39,308 bases of DNA, taken from positions 1 through 39,308 of the forward strand of contig JBDHXA010000021.1 in NCBI GenBank assembly GCA_039810485.1, given 5' to 3'. Position 1 is the stretch's first letter. Each line of letters opens with the position of its first letter. Both the position numbers and the translations under genes were made by a program. This DNA is from JADZAA01 sp039810485 (GTDB taxonomy: Bacteria; Bacteroidota; Ignavibacteria; Kapaibacteriales; UBA961). Below are positions 16,053-25,545 of the stretch, piece after piece. The notes beneath the pieces are model-generated. The model was given only the letters and a program-made list of their open reading frames with translations, did not search any database and was not told the origin of the DNA.

Positions 16053-16763
16053 ATGCCTACGTATTGCACTGATTTTGATTGTCAAACAAGCGAACTGAGA
16101 TTCAAGTCAATATTTGCAGAATTATATTTCAATGAGCAGGGAGAGTATGCCGATCGCCGATCGTGCCTGCTCTATAAAACCGGCGAAGAAATTTTTCGCG
16201 AAGGGACGTACCCGGCAGGATTATTCTGCGTCTTTACCGGCAAAGTAAAAGTGTCGAAATATGGAACTGAAGGACGCGAACAAATTGTTCGCTTTGTTAC
16301 GCCTGGAGATGTTCTAGGTTACCGCGCATTGCTTTGCGGCGGACCATATATGGCAAGTTCCACTGCTCTTTCCGATTCGCATATTTGCTTTATTCCGCGC
16401 GATATTCTTACCTCAATTCTACAAAAAAGCCCTTCGCTTTCTCTAAAATTTATTCAATTGCTTTCGCATGATTTGCAAACAGCCGAAAATCGCTTGGTTG
16501 ATCTTGCCCAAAAATCAGTTCGCGAGCGCCTTGCCGAAACGCTGTTAGTTCTTCGCAACACTTTTGGAATTGATACTGACGGATCATTGGATGTTCATCT
16601 TTCACGCGAGGAGATTGCTAATATTGTTGGCACGGCAACCGAAAGTGTGATACGTTTATTGGCTGACTTCAAGAAGTCAGGCATGATTGAACTTCGCGGC
16701 AAGAATATCACCATTCTCAGCGAAAAGCGCTTGGCTGATGTAGCCGGCATTATAGGTGCTTAA
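16053..16763 (+). CDS. Crp/Fnr-family transcriptional regulator
   Basis: 236 residues from the ATG at 16053. The N-terminal cyclic-nucleotide-binding fold (about 35-150) includes GEEIFREGTYPAGLFCVFTG and VTPGDVLGYRALL. A C-terminal winged helix-turn-helix (about 165-230) contains LSREEIANIVGTATESVIRL, the DNA-recognition element typical of Crp/Fnr. Cysteines at residues 5 and 10 are in the right general region for a cofactor ligand, but the spacing is not that of FNR. Targets are not known; dyads at 35809-35826 are candidates only. The frame is open back to 15930 inside adk, but that part has no family similarity, so the later ATG is used. Confidence 0.88.
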   Translation: MPTYCTDFDCQTSELRFKSIFAELYFNEQGEYADRRSCLLYKTGEEIFREGTYPAGLFCVFTGKVKVSKYGTEGREQIVRFVTPGDVLGYRALLCGGPYMASSTALSDSHICFIPRDILTSILQKSPSLSLKFIQLLSHDLQTAENRLVDLAQKSVRERLAETLLVLRNTFGIDTDGSLDVHLSREEIANIVGTATESVIRLLADFKKSGMIELRGKNITILSEKRLADVAGIIGA

Positions 16764-16860
16764 ATATAGGCAATAGCGCCTTTCTAGATGGGAACATTTC
16801 GAATCGTTCAACTCGCCTGCAACCATTCCGCAAACCAACATGCACTCAATATAGCATCAG

Positions 16861-17520
16861 CTATTCAAATCTAACAGTTACAATTTTCTTTTCATCTTGC
16901 TCAAACCACGGCAAGCCGCGCATAGCAATGGAATATTCTGTAATTTTAGCTTGCGGATATTCCAGCGAAACAGCATCATTTTCGGATGATAAACTGCCGC
17001 CTTTCAGAAAAATATACTGCCCGCTCTTTTTCAGCAGGTTTCGCGTCCATTCAATAATTTCGATGGAAGGTGCGACTGCCCGCGCTGTAATGACGTCAAA
17101 TTTTCCTATAAAATTCTTGTCGTTTCCCAGCAATTCAACGCGGTTATTAACAGCAGAAATTGTCTTTAATCCGGTATGCTGCGCAAACATGGCAGCCATT
17201 TTTAATTTTTTTGCAATTGAATCAGCAAGAGTTACAAATATATCCGGTCGAGCAATCGCCAAAGGAATGCCCGGAAATCCTCCTCCTGTCCCCACATCAA
17301 GCAGCCGCGCTTTTTGCGGAATGGAACAATACTTCAAAATTGTTAACGAATGAGCAATATGACGCTCCCAAAGATTTTCCACATCACGCCGTGAAATCAT
17401 ATTTACTTTTTCATTCCAATATGCAATTTCGCCTGCAAAACGCTCAAACTGACGCATTTGCTCACGGTCCAACACAATATTCTCTGCAGAAAGCATTGTC
17501 CATAATTCGAGTGCATCCAT
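16861..17520 (-). CDS. rsmG: 16S rRNA (guanine527-N7)-methyltransferase
   Basis: 219 residues, normal length for RsmG (GidB). The SAM motif is LLDVGTGGGFPGIPLAI (73-89), preceded by NMISRRDVENLWERHIAHSL, the RsmG signature. It methylates G527 of 16S rRNA; loss confers low-level streptomycin resistance in many bacteria (family knowledge). It lies convergent with the Crp/Fnr gene and downstream of the DUF58 gene on the same strand. Confidence 0.93.
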   Translation of the reverse strand: MDALELWTMLSAENIVLDREQMRQFERFAGEIAYWNEKVNMISRRDVENLWERHIAHSLTILKYCSIPQKARLLDVGTGGGFPGIPLAIARPDIFVTLADSIAKKLKMAAMFAQHTGLKTISAVNNRVELLGNDKNFIGKFDVITARAVAPSIEIIEWTRNLLKKSGQYIFLKGGSLSSENDAVSLEYPQAKITEYSIAMRGLPWFEQDEKKIVTVRFE

Positions 17521-17584
17521 AGATATAGCCCGTTTTTCTTACATTGTCTGCACATTATGACTAGCTTGTGCATGTGCAAAAAGT

Positions 17585-18481
17585 TTAAATTCTTGATCTC
17601 TTGCCGAGATATTCCCTCAAAGCAATATCGAATGGTTGCGATGTGTCAATCGGCACATACTCAACGCCGCGCTGCAAACACTCGCGCTTTAAGTTATCAC
17701 AAAATTCACGCATTGCCGCTGCGTAATTCTTACGTATTTGGTAAGGTTGCGTTACCATTTCCTCGCCTGTTTCAAGATCTTTAAAAGAGGCGTCCCAGCC
17801 AAAATTAAAATCTCTTTCGCGCGGATCAAGCACATGCATTGCAATAACTTCATGCCCTTTATGCCTAAAATGCCTGAGCGTGGTATAAATAGATTGCGGC
17901 TCATCAAAAAAGTCGCTGATAATGATCACTAGTCCGCGTCGTGAAATTCGTTCGGCTAAGCGGTTTAAGGCGGCTGCCGTGCCTGTTTTCCCCGACGGAG
18001 CCGCATGTTCCAGAGTTTTCAGTATCTCTTGGATGTATGACGGTTTCGAGCGCGAAGGAAGATACGTCCGTATTTCGTCGTCATAGAGAGCAAGCCCTGC
18101 TGCGTCTTGCTGTTTCATCATAAGATAGGCAAGCGCAGCTGCAAGATAAGCTGCATATTGAAATTTTGTGATATTTTCATCAGAGGCAAATTTCATAGAA
18201 GCGCTCGCATCAACGGCTATCATTGAACGCAAATTTGTCTCTTCTTCGAATTGCTTGACGTAGTACCGGTTAGTTCGTCCAACGATTTTCCAATCCATGT
18301 ACCGCAAATCGTCGCCCGGTTGATATTGCCTATGCTCGGCAAATTCAACGCTGAAGCCATGATAAGGCGAGCGATGCAAACCGGTGATAAATCCCTCTAC
18401 GACAAGCCGCGCTATCAGTTCAATATTTGCAAGCTGCGCAACCGTTGCGGGCTGCAAATATGTTCTTGTATTATTCTCCAT
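17585..18481 (-). CDS. DUF58 protein (von Willebrand A-like)
   Basis: 298 residues. The DUF58 hallmark runs through PGDDLRYMDWKIVGRTNRYY (55-74), directly followed by VKQFEEETN (75-83). It leads into VDASASM (90-96), a DxSxS metal-site motif of the vWA fold. LVIIISDFFDE is the second conserved strand. DUF58 proteins usually sit beside a MoxR AAA+ ATPase and are thought to act as chaperone-like partners in metal insertion or envelope processes. No MoxR is adjacent here. There are no transmembrane helices. Confidence 0.9.
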   Translation of the reverse strand: MENNTRTYLQPATVAQLANIELIARLVVEGFITGLHRSPYHGFSVEFAEHRQYQPGDDLRYMDWKIVGRTNRYYVKQFEEETNLRSMIAVDASASMKFASDENITKFQYAAYLAAALAYLMMKQQDAAGLALYDDEIRTYLPSRSKPSYIQEILKTLEHAAPSGKTGTAAALNRLAERISRRGLVIIISDFFDEPQSIYTTLRHFRHKGHEVIAMHVLDPRERDFNFGWDASFKDLETGEEMVTQPYQIRKNYAAAMREFCDNLKRECLQRGVEYVPIDTSQPFDIALREYLGKRSRI

Positions 18482-18655
18482 CCTCTATTGCAATAATGGA
18501 AAATCTATTGATGTTTTCAGCTATTATCCTCATTGATGACGAAGGCAGCCATTAAAAAGTATGATAGAAGCGCTAACGAAGAATGTGGACAACTTTGAAT
18601 CACCAATATTTTTCTTCAAACAAGCGATGTAATAATCTGTTATTTAATATTTTGC

Positions 18656-18673
18656 AGTTGTTTTATAACAACT
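18656..18673 (-). terminator. 7-bp inverted repeat after folK
   Basis: agttgtt and aacaact pair around ttat, 11 bases beyond the folK stop on the minus strand. There is no clear T run, so it is weak. Confidence 0.35.
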
Positions 18674-18684
18674 TATTCGCATTA

Positions 18685-19197
18685 TTATTTCTCAAACAAT
18701 GGAAACAGTCGCTTGATTTTTGAAGTATCTGGGCATACGATTGCTAATTCTTGCATAGTTTTATCAAAGAGCGGATGGCGAAAATTTGGAGCGATTTCTA
18801 CAGCCGGAAAAAGTACAAATCGTCGTTCTTGAATATGCGGATGAGGCAATACAAGCTGATTATCATTGATAACGGCATCTCCATAAAGCAGAACATCAAT
18901 ATCAATTTCGCGTTCATGCCATCGAATGCGTTTCTGCCGGGATAGCTGCTTTTCTATCTCTTTGCATTTTTGCAACAGCTCATGAGGAGAAAGGAAAGTT
19001 TTTCCAATCAATGAGATATTAAAAAAAAACGGTTGATCTTTAAAACCAACAGGTTCTGTTTCAAAAACAAACGAAGATTTCGCACTATTCTCAAATACGC
19101 TAATCTGCAGAAACTGCACCGCCTTTTGCAAAGCGGCAAGCCGATCGCCAAGATTAGATCCAAGCGAAAGCAGCGTTTCCACTGACGAACATTTCAC
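18685..19197 (-). CDS. folK: 6-hydroxymethyl-7,8-dihydropterin pyrophosphokinase
   Basis: 170 residues, typical HPPK. The N-terminal SLGSNLGDR (11-19), the ETEPVGFKDQPFFFN block, and WHEREIDIDVLLYG, which carries the two metal-binding aspartates, are all present, with LPHPHIQERRFVL after them. It transfers pyrophosphate from ATP to the pterin in folate synthesis. It starts with GTG directly after the TAA of folB, so the pair is tightly coupled and supplies two consecutive steps. Confidence 0.93.
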   Translation of the reverse strand: MKCSSVETLLSLGSNLGDRLAALQKAVQFLQISVFENSAKSSFVFETEPVGFKDQPFFFNISLIGKTFLSPHELLQKCKEIEKQLSRQKRIRWHEREIDIDVLLYGDAVINDNQLVLPHPHIQERRFVLFPAVEIAPNFRHPLFDKTMQELAIVCPDTSKIKRLFPLFEK

Positions 19198-19578
19198 TTA
19201 GTCGCGGCTCAACGTTTGTTCCACTTCAATACAATCCACAACGTGCCGTATTGGCACATATATTTTGCGTATGCGAATTGTAGCTTTTAACAAATGAGGA
19301 ATTTTATCGAGCAATGAAGAGAGAATGTCGTGAGCTAATGTTTCGATAAGATTTGTAGAATCGCCATTGATAACTTCATCTATCGTAAACATTGCTTCTT
19401 CATAATTCACTGCTTCATTCACATTGTCGCTAAGCACGGCATTAAGACCGTTATAGTATAAGTCAGCATCAACTTGATATTTACCACCAAGAGTTTGCTC
19501 TTCGGACTTAACGCCATGATAAGCGTAAAATTCGGCATTTTTGATTGTTAGCCGCGTCAATACAGATTGTTTATTCAC
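19198..19578 (-). CDS. folB: Dihydroneopterin aldolase
   Basis: 126 residues, normal for FolB. Key features are LTIKNAEFYAYHGV-SEEQ (the pterin-binding YHGV-E region), the VNYEE block, and LIETLAHDI with the conserved E-LA segment. It converts dihydroneopterin to 6-hydroxymethyl-dihydropterin, the substrate of FolK encoded next. It starts with GTG and lies 53 bases downstream of the large SBBP gene, with no evident own promoter. Confidence 0.9.
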   Translation of the reverse strand: MNKQSVLTRLTIKNAEFYAYHGVKSEEQTLGGKYQVDADLYYNGLNAVLSDNVNEAVNYEEAMFTIDEVINGDSTNLIETLAHDILSSLLDKIPHLLKATIRIRKIYVPIRHVVDCIEVEQTLSRD

Positions 19579-19631
19579 AAGTTTTCCACAATTGTTGAGA
19601 GTGTAGTAATATTCTTTAACAAGTTCTCGTA

Positions 19632-22600
19632 TTAATGAGCAATCAAGACGGGAGTTGTTGCTCGATATTGTCCAGCATCCATAATAAGCATATAACTTCC
19701 AGACGGCATATCTGCGGTAATAAAATGTGCTGAGTAAACTCCAGGCTTATGCGAAGCATTGATAATTTTTCCGACGATTTGCCCAAGAGCGCTTACAAGC
19801 GATATTCTTACATTTGTTTCTTCAACCGAAGAATATTCGACCGTAAGAATATCATCTGTAGGACTTGGGTAAGTCGAACGCAGAGCCGAAGCAAAAAACT
19901 GCACATTCAGTGTGCGAATTTCACAGCCATAAGGAAGCATTTTAACGGTATCGGCAAGCGAAGCTCCCGGCGCTATGCACTTATCGCCAGCTTTGACATC
20001 TGTTATCTGAACTAATGGCGTAAGAGTTTCACCGACAACAGCGCTGAACAATGCTTTTGCCAAAGGGTTCTTTACGCTGTCTGCACAATTATCAAAACGA
20101 ACTATAGCTTTTCCTAATTCGGTTCGTATTACCGTTGCATTGCATTGTGCAGACACAATCGAATCAAGCGACAAAACGGTTCTATCGTAAAGCAAAGTAA
20201 ATTCCAATTTTTTATTCGGAGATTCATTTATTGGCGCAAGATCGCTGGCAATTATTGGAACTATGCGCTGCACTCCGGGAGCCGCTTCATCAGGATCTGC
20301 GCCGCTGGCGCGAATGATAAGCGGAACGCCTTTTACTACGACGTTTAGCTCTACTGAATCGCGTCCTCCACATTGATCGTCGAGATAAAATACTGAGCGA
20401 TATGTTCCTGCAACGGTATCGCCGGCAAATTGAATAGTGAAAACCGCTGAATCTTTACCCGCAATATACAATTGCTGTGCAATAGCTGTAAACTTATCAT
20501 TTCCTCCGACAATTCTCAGATTTGCCGGCGAGCGAGACGAATTGCGCACCCAAACTTGACGAAGCGCCATTTCATGCAGGCAAACAGTTGTATCGGCAAC
20601 AATTGACGGTTTTACTTTTGGCGCACCTACAAAGACCGCAATATCTGCCGCCACTTTATTTCCGCACATATCAGCAATAGTTATGTGTGTTGAAATCGTG
20701 CCGTTTTGCATGGAACCGCCAAAAACAAGCGGAACGATAATCGTGTCGCGCGACGGTACAAGTGCATTGGAATTCTGTAAGCGAAATAGTGAATTGGCGG
20801 AGGAAATGTCCACTTTCAGATCTGCCTCGCTCGAATTGAAAACAGCAAGATCTATTGGCAGAGAATCGCCCGGACAAGCAAACAGCGTATCGCTAAACTT
20901 ATGCGCCACAATATCATCGGGCGAGATCACAACTATTCGAACCGTATCTGAACTAACGCAATTATTTGTATCGGTAACAGTTAGTATGTAATTCGTTGTT
21001 GCGGCAAGCCGTGCAATTGGCGACGGAATATCGGCTCTGTCCAAACCGGCGGACGGCTGCCAGCGGTACAAACGTACTGAATCCGGCGTTAATGCATGAA
21101 GCTGTATTGCAGAATCAGGACAAGCGACAGTATCGCGTCCGGCAAATATTCGCGGTCTTGGATAAACAGTTACGACCATGTCTTTCGAGCCGGTGCATCC
21201 GCTTGCATCAGTAACGACAACTGTATATCTTCCGTTTTTAGTTGCTTCGATTTGCGGCGCTGTTGCGCCTGCGATGTCCATTCCGTCGAGCAGCCATTGA
21301 TATATGCGATAGTTTGATGCAGTAGATAGAGTTACCGCGCCACCATCACAGAATTTCACAGGTCCGGCGGCAGTAATGTCTGGAGAAAGCGGCAATATCC
21401 CAACTTGTAATTTCATCAGGGAAACATTTTCTTTGTTAAGATTACCCATTTGTGTTGTTATAGGAAAATCCCCGGAGGAAGTTGTACCGCCGACGTACAC
21501 TGCGCCTGTTGCGTCAACCGCAATGCATGAACCTTCGTCATTGCTTGACCCTCCAATAAACGTGGAGTAAACCAGCGTATTGCCGTCCGAGTTAATTTTT
21601 GCAGTAAAAGCATCTTTTTGTCCGGTCACGCCATTATTAAGCTTTGCGTCAAAAGCGTCAGATGTTACCGGAAAATCCAGCGATTCTGTCGAGCCAGATA
21701 TATAAGCGGCGCCGCATACATCTATAGCAATTCCCGACGCTTCATCGTTGCCGGAACCGCCCAGAAAGGTAGAATATATCAAGTAATCAGCTTTTGGGCT
21801 GAGTTTTAATATAAATGCATCGCTGGCATTTTTTGCACTGCCATTTAGCGCAGTATCCAAAGCGCCTTGAGTTACCGGAAATTCTTTCGAAAACGTATAT
21901 CCGGTTACAAAAGCATTGCCAAAAATATCAGTTGCGATTCCTTTGCCGCTATCCCAGCCCTCGCCGCCTATAACAACAGAGTAGAGCAACGAATCGGCAT
22001 CTTTTGATATTTTAGAAATAAAACATTCATACAGTCCGGTAACACGCTGCCCGACAGAAGGTGTTCGAGGAAAATTTTTTGACAATGTTTCACCGGTAAT
22101 ATAAAGTGCGCCGTCCAATCCTACTGAAAGAGCATTTACGTAATCGCCGTCATTGCCGCCGATGTATGAGCAATAGATCAGTTTCGAACCGTCAGACGAA
22201 AATTTTGCCACGAACCCATCGTAGACGCCCCCATTATGCGTTCGGCTAAATGTCTTTGGAGTAATAGGGAAACTATCTTGTGCGCCAGATGCGGCGTAAC
22301 CGGTATAGCCGCCAATAAAAGCATTGCCGCTAAAATCAACGGCTATGGATTTTGCCACATCAATTTGCTTCCCGCCAAAGTATGTTGAATACACAAGACC
22401 GCTTCCATCAGGCGTTAACTTTGAAACAAAACAATCGCTGTTGAAAGACGATGGATTGTCGCGGCGCTTTGTTTGAAATGATCCGGGAGTTGCCGGAAAA
22501 TCATTCGAAGTTGTTACACCAGTTATGTAGGCGCTTCCAGCGGCATCAGCAACAATGCCATAAGATTCATCATCGGAGCTTCCGCCAAGGAATGTTGTGT

Positions 22601-23564
22601 AAATAGCGCTGCTTCCATTTGAGGCAAATTTTGTTACAAAGCAATCTTTTCCTCTAAGAGTACGATTATAAGCGCCCGTGGTTGTCGGGAAATCTGCCGA
22701 CAGCGTTCCTCCTGTTATGTATGCATTACGATTTGTATCAATTGCAACCGAGCTGCAAAATTCAGCGCTGCTCCCGCCTTCCACTATCGAGAACAACATT
22801 GGAACCGTCAGCACGATTGGACGATCATTTTCGAGTTGTTCGAACGAAAAAGAAAGTGCTGAATCCATAACTTTACAGGCGCATTTAATTTGTTTGGCAG
22901 AGCTGTCCTTCATCAATTGCACCGCATTGGGTTCCCCAAAAATCATCTTGCCGGCAATAGTTTCAAGCATTGCGCCATTATCATTTACTGCAAAGCGTTT
23001 GCCTTCATTTTGCACTACAAATTCTTGCGCGGCTGAAAGAGAAGGAAAAGTTGCTTGAAGCAAAATTGGCTCGCGCACTGAACTGCTATTGTTAATAATG
23101 CGAATAATTCCGTTGCCGAGGGAAATTTCGATGCCGCGATATTGCTTGGCTTTGACAGTCCAGCGTTCAGGGGAACTGCCTTTTAAATAATTAACCACGT
23201 TCTTTGACGGCATAATTCCTTTTGCAGATTTTCCGCCTAATTTCAATCTAAATGCTTCGCCTTTTGTAATTTCAGACGCAGGCATTTTGTCTGGAGATTG
23301 CTTTTGAAGAAGGTTTTTCTGCAAATTCTGCGTATTGACATTGGCATACATGTCGACCGTCAAAGAACCAACGCTGTCAACCCAAATATTTGCTGATGGA
23401 AATTTTGCCAAAAAGCGCGCTATTTCATTCCATTGTCCGCGGTTTTCGGAAAAATCAGCAGATATTGCTCTGTACGTTTCTGGCGATAGAGATTGGGCGG
23501 CCGTTTCTGAAAATATTAAAGAAACGACAGCAAAAAACAAGGATATGCGAAGTATCATCGTCAT
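19632..23564 (-). CDS. SBBP-repeat, multi-domain T9SS cargo protein
   Basis: 1310 residues. Signal peptide (about 1-24) is followed by an N-terminal domain beginning FSENRGQW, found ahead of SBBP repeats in Bacteroidota. About seven SBBP beta-propeller repeats follow (about 260-710; pattern TFLGGS-D-A-IAVD-G-AYITG-T-S-DFP). Two Ig/PKD-like units come next (about 720-890; VKFCDGGAVTL, ACPDSAIQLHAL), then unassigned beta-sandwich segments and a cohesin-like unit (about 1090-1200). The T9SS type A sorting domain ends TPVLIAH. It is probably secreted and may be adhesive or gliding-related; function is not demonstrated. Start could be Met3. It diverges from rqcH. Confidence 0.88.
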   Translation of the reverse strand: MTMILRISLFFAVVSLIFSETAAQSLSPETYRAISADFSENRGQWNEIARFLAKFPSANIWVDSVGSLTVDMYANVNTQNLQKNLLQKQSPDKMPASEITKGEAFRLKLGGKSAKGIMPSKNVVNYLKGSSPERWTVKAKQYRGIEISLGNGIIRIINNSSSVREPILLQATFPSLSAAQEFVVQNEGKRFAVNDNGAMLETIAGKMIFGEPNAVQLMKDSSAKQIKCACKVMDSALSFSFEQLENDRPIVLTVPMLFSIVEGGSSAEFCSSVAIDTNRNAYITGGTLSADFPTTTGAYNRTLRGKDCFVTKFASNGSSAIYTTFLGGSSDDESYGIVADAAGSAYITGVTTSNDFPATPGSFQTKRRDNPSSFNSDCFVSKLTPDGSGLVYSTYFGGKQIDVAKSIAVDFSGNAFIGGYTGYAASGAQDSFPITPKTFSRTHNGGVYDGFVAKFSSDGSKLIYCSYIGGNDGDYVNALSVGLDGALYITGETLSKNFPRTPSVGQRVTGLYECFISKISKDADSLLYSVVIGGEGWDSGKGIATDIFGNAFVTGYTFSKEFPVTQGALDTALNGSAKNASDAFILKLSPKADYLIYSTFLGGSGNDEASGIAIDVCGAAYISGSTESLDFPVTSDAFDAKLNNGVTGQKDAFTAKINSDGNTLVYSTFIGGSSNDEGSCIAVDATGAVYVGGTTSSGDFPITTQMGNLNKENVSLMKLQVGILPLSPDITAAGPVKFCDGGAVTLSTASNYRIYQWLLDGMDIAGATAPQIEATKNGRYTVVVTDASGCTGSKDMVVTVYPRPRIFAGRDTVACPDSAIQLHALTPDSVRLYRWQPSAGLDRADIPSPIARLAATTNYILTVTDTNNCVSSDTVRIVVISPDDIVAHKFSDTLFACPGDSLPIDLAVFNSSEADLKVDISSANSLFRLQNSNALVPSRDTIIVPLVFGGSMQNGTISTHITIADMCGNKVAADIAVFVGAPKVKPSIVADTTVCLHEMALRQVWVRNSSRSPANLRIVGGNDKFTAIAQQLYIAGKDSAVFTIQFAGDTVAGTYRSVFYLDDQCGGRDSVELNVVVKGVPLIIRASGADPDEAAPGVQRIVPIIASDLAPINESPNKKLEFTLLYDRTVLSLDSIVSAQCNATVIRTELGKAIVRFDNCADSVKNPLAKALFSAVVGETLTPLVQITDVKAGDKCIAPGASLADTVKMLPYGCEIRTLNVQFFASALRSTYPSPTDDILTVEYSSVEETNVRISLVSALGQIVGKIINASHKPGVYSAHFITADMPSGSYMLIMDAGQYRATTPVLIAH

Positions 23565-23595
23565 TAAGCCGGTGAAGGGAAATAATGCTGCGTCA

Positions 23596-23603
23596 CAAAA
23601 TTA
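23596..23603 (-). promoter_or_regulatory. Possible -7 box of the SBBP gene
   Basis: TAATTTTG on the minus strand, about 32 bases before the ATG. I found no TTTG at the expected distance. The rest of the 232-base divergent region before rqcH shows nothing further. Confidence 0.3.
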
Positions 23604-23796
23604 CTGCGATTTAACGATTTGTACTGCATTTTGCCATCAATTCAGTGTTCATCTTTATATTATATCATGCTTCAATCGGTTCAATCTGGATTTTTTTAAT
23701 GAAATAGAACAATTGCCATTATTGAAGCCGCATGACTTTCACTTATGCAGCACAAAGCATCATACAAGCTAATTCATTACATTATAGCATATTGAA

Positions 23797-25416
23797 ATGA
23801 TTCGTCACCATTATTCGCTTACGCATGTTTGTCGTGAAATTTCTTTGATTATCGGAAATGTCGTTACGGCTTGTTTTACTCAAGAAGCAGATATTCTTAT
23901 GCTTGGCTTTCAGGATAATTGTGAAGAAATTTATCTTGAATGCAATGCCAATCCGACTTATGCATCTGCGGCTTTTCGCGAGAACTTTGCAAAGGCGCGA
24001 AAAAACGTTCATAATCGTTTTCAAGAGCTTATCGGACAACGGCTTGCAAACGTGTTGCTCGACGGCATTGACAGGATTCTGCATCTTCATTTCAGCAATG
24101 ACTTTCGCATGGAGCTGCGGATTTTCGGTAGTGCAAAAAGCGATATTCTACTTTTTCAAAACAATGCTTTTCTCAGCAGTTTCAGCGGCAGACACGAACA
24201 GTTCAACTCCTTTTTGCCTCGTAAATTTCAAGATTTTCCGCCAGAAACCATTGTTTCTCACGCTTTGGCAAAATCAGATTTTTTGCTTGGCGAGTATTAT
24301 GCGCGCGAGGCATGCCGCCGCTCGCAAATTTCTCCTGAAATAGAGATTGGATCGTTGTCTTCCACCGACATAAGTGTTGTGACAGACAACGCGGCATGGC
24401 TTAGAGAAGAATGTGAAGATTCACCAATATTCTATATACTTCAACAGAATGAAAAAAGCCACGTATTATTTTCGCTAATTCCCTTAGTCGAATATCCGCT
24501 AATAGTATGGCGCGGTGCTGCAATAAGTGAAGGAATTAGAAAAACAATCGGCATCAGAAGAACCGAACGACGCTATGCAGAACTGCATAAGCGTCTTGAA
24601 ACAATTTTAAACAAAAAAAAACACAAACTTACCCGCTCTTATCAGATGGCGTCGAGCGACGCAATATCCGATACTCTGGCGCAGCAGCGTCGCCGATGGG
24701 CAGAATTGCTTCTCTCGCATCCAAGCGCGAAAGAGCGACATGGCAATTCGATTGACATCATCGACTGGAATGGATTGAGTACAGCAATACAGCTTGATCC
24801 GCGTTTGACGCTTGCTGAAAACGCTTCTGTTTATTATGAAAAAGCAAAAAATGCAACACGACGCTCGGCAATTCGCCACAATCGGCTGCCAGATATTAAA
24901 AAGTGCATAGCCGAAATGAATGAAGAGCTAACAAATCTTGCACAAGCAACAACCATTAAACAACTAGAAATCATGGCAGAAAAACATCTTGGAAACAAAG
25001 ACGGCTCCAGTGTAACGCAACAAGCAAAATACCGCACATTCGCTCTGGAAGAAGGATTTACGGCGTATGCCGGCAAAAATGCAGCTAATAACGACGAATT
25101 AACCATGCGCTTTGCAAAGCCGAATGATTATTGGTTTCATGCTCGCGGCGCAAGCGGCTCACACGTTGTACTGCGCGGCGGCGATGGTAAGACCAAACCG
25201 TCAAAACGCATTATCGAGCAAGCGGCATCCATAGCAGCATACTATTCCCAGCAGCGCAACGGCGGCTATGTACCGGTGGCATATACGAAAAAAAAATACG
25301 TAAGAAAACCCAAGGGAGCAAATATCGGCGCAGTCCTATTGGAACGCGAAGAAGTGATTATGGCGCGCCCTAAACTGCCCTTTGGCGAGGAGGAAAAAAC
25401 CGAATTTGACAATTAA
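23797..25416 (+). CDS. rqcH: Rqc2/RqcH homologue, NFACT family
   Basis: 539 residues, full length. An N-terminal NFACT-N domain (about 1-200) contains the Asp92-Arg93 pair in GIDRILHLHF, which corresponds to the DR pair needed for tRNA recruitment in known RqcH. The middle is helical and charged, with coiled-coil features (about 240-400). The C-terminal NFACT-R domain holds DYWFHARGASGSHVVL (around 444-460). RqcH binds stalled 50S subunits and adds C-terminal alanine tails that target incomplete peptides for degradation (known from Bacillus). The family was formerly annotated as fibronectin-binding protein, which is misleading here. Confidence 0.88.
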   Translation: MIRHHYSLTHVCREISLIIGNVVTACFTQEADILMLGFQDNCEEIYLECNANPTYASAAFRENFAKARKNVHNRFQELIGQRLANVLLDGIDRILHLHFSNDFRMELRIFGSAKSDILLFQNNAFLSSFSGRHEQFNSFLPRKFQDFPPETIVSHALAKSDFLLGEYYAREACRRSQISPEIEIGSLSSTDISVVTDNAAWLREECEDSPIFYILQQNEKSHVLFSLIPLVEYPLIVWRGAAISEGIRKTIGIRRTERRYAELHKRLETILNKKKHKLTRSYQMASSDAISDTLAQQRRRWAELLLSHPSAKERHGNSIDIIDWNGLSTAIQLDPRLTLAENASVYYEKAKNATRRSAIRHNRLPDIKKCIAEMNEELTNLAQATTIKQLEIMAEKHLGNKDGSSVTQQAKYRTFALEEGFTAYAGKNAANNDELTMRFAKPNDYWFHARGASGSHVVLRGGDGKTKPSKRIIEQAASIAAYYSQQRNGGYVPVAYTKKKYVRKPKGANIGAVLLEREEVIMARPKLPFGEEEKTEFDN

Positions 25417-25465
25417 AATTTGAATATGATTTGAATTATATGCGGTGTATGAAATTTTAACACTG

Positions 25466-25494
25466 TTTCAAGCCGTCTTTTTTTCGTAATTTTG
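25466..25494 (+). promoter_or_regulatory. Candidate promoter of atpDC
   Basis: TAATTTTG (25487-25494) matches the -7 consensus and lies 52 bases before atpD. The upstream box TTTC (25466-25469) is imperfect with 17 bases between. Confidence 0.4.
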
Positions 25495-25545
25495 CAAACT
25501 TTAATGTAAAAACATATCTATTTCTATCTACACGAGGTTCTTTGT

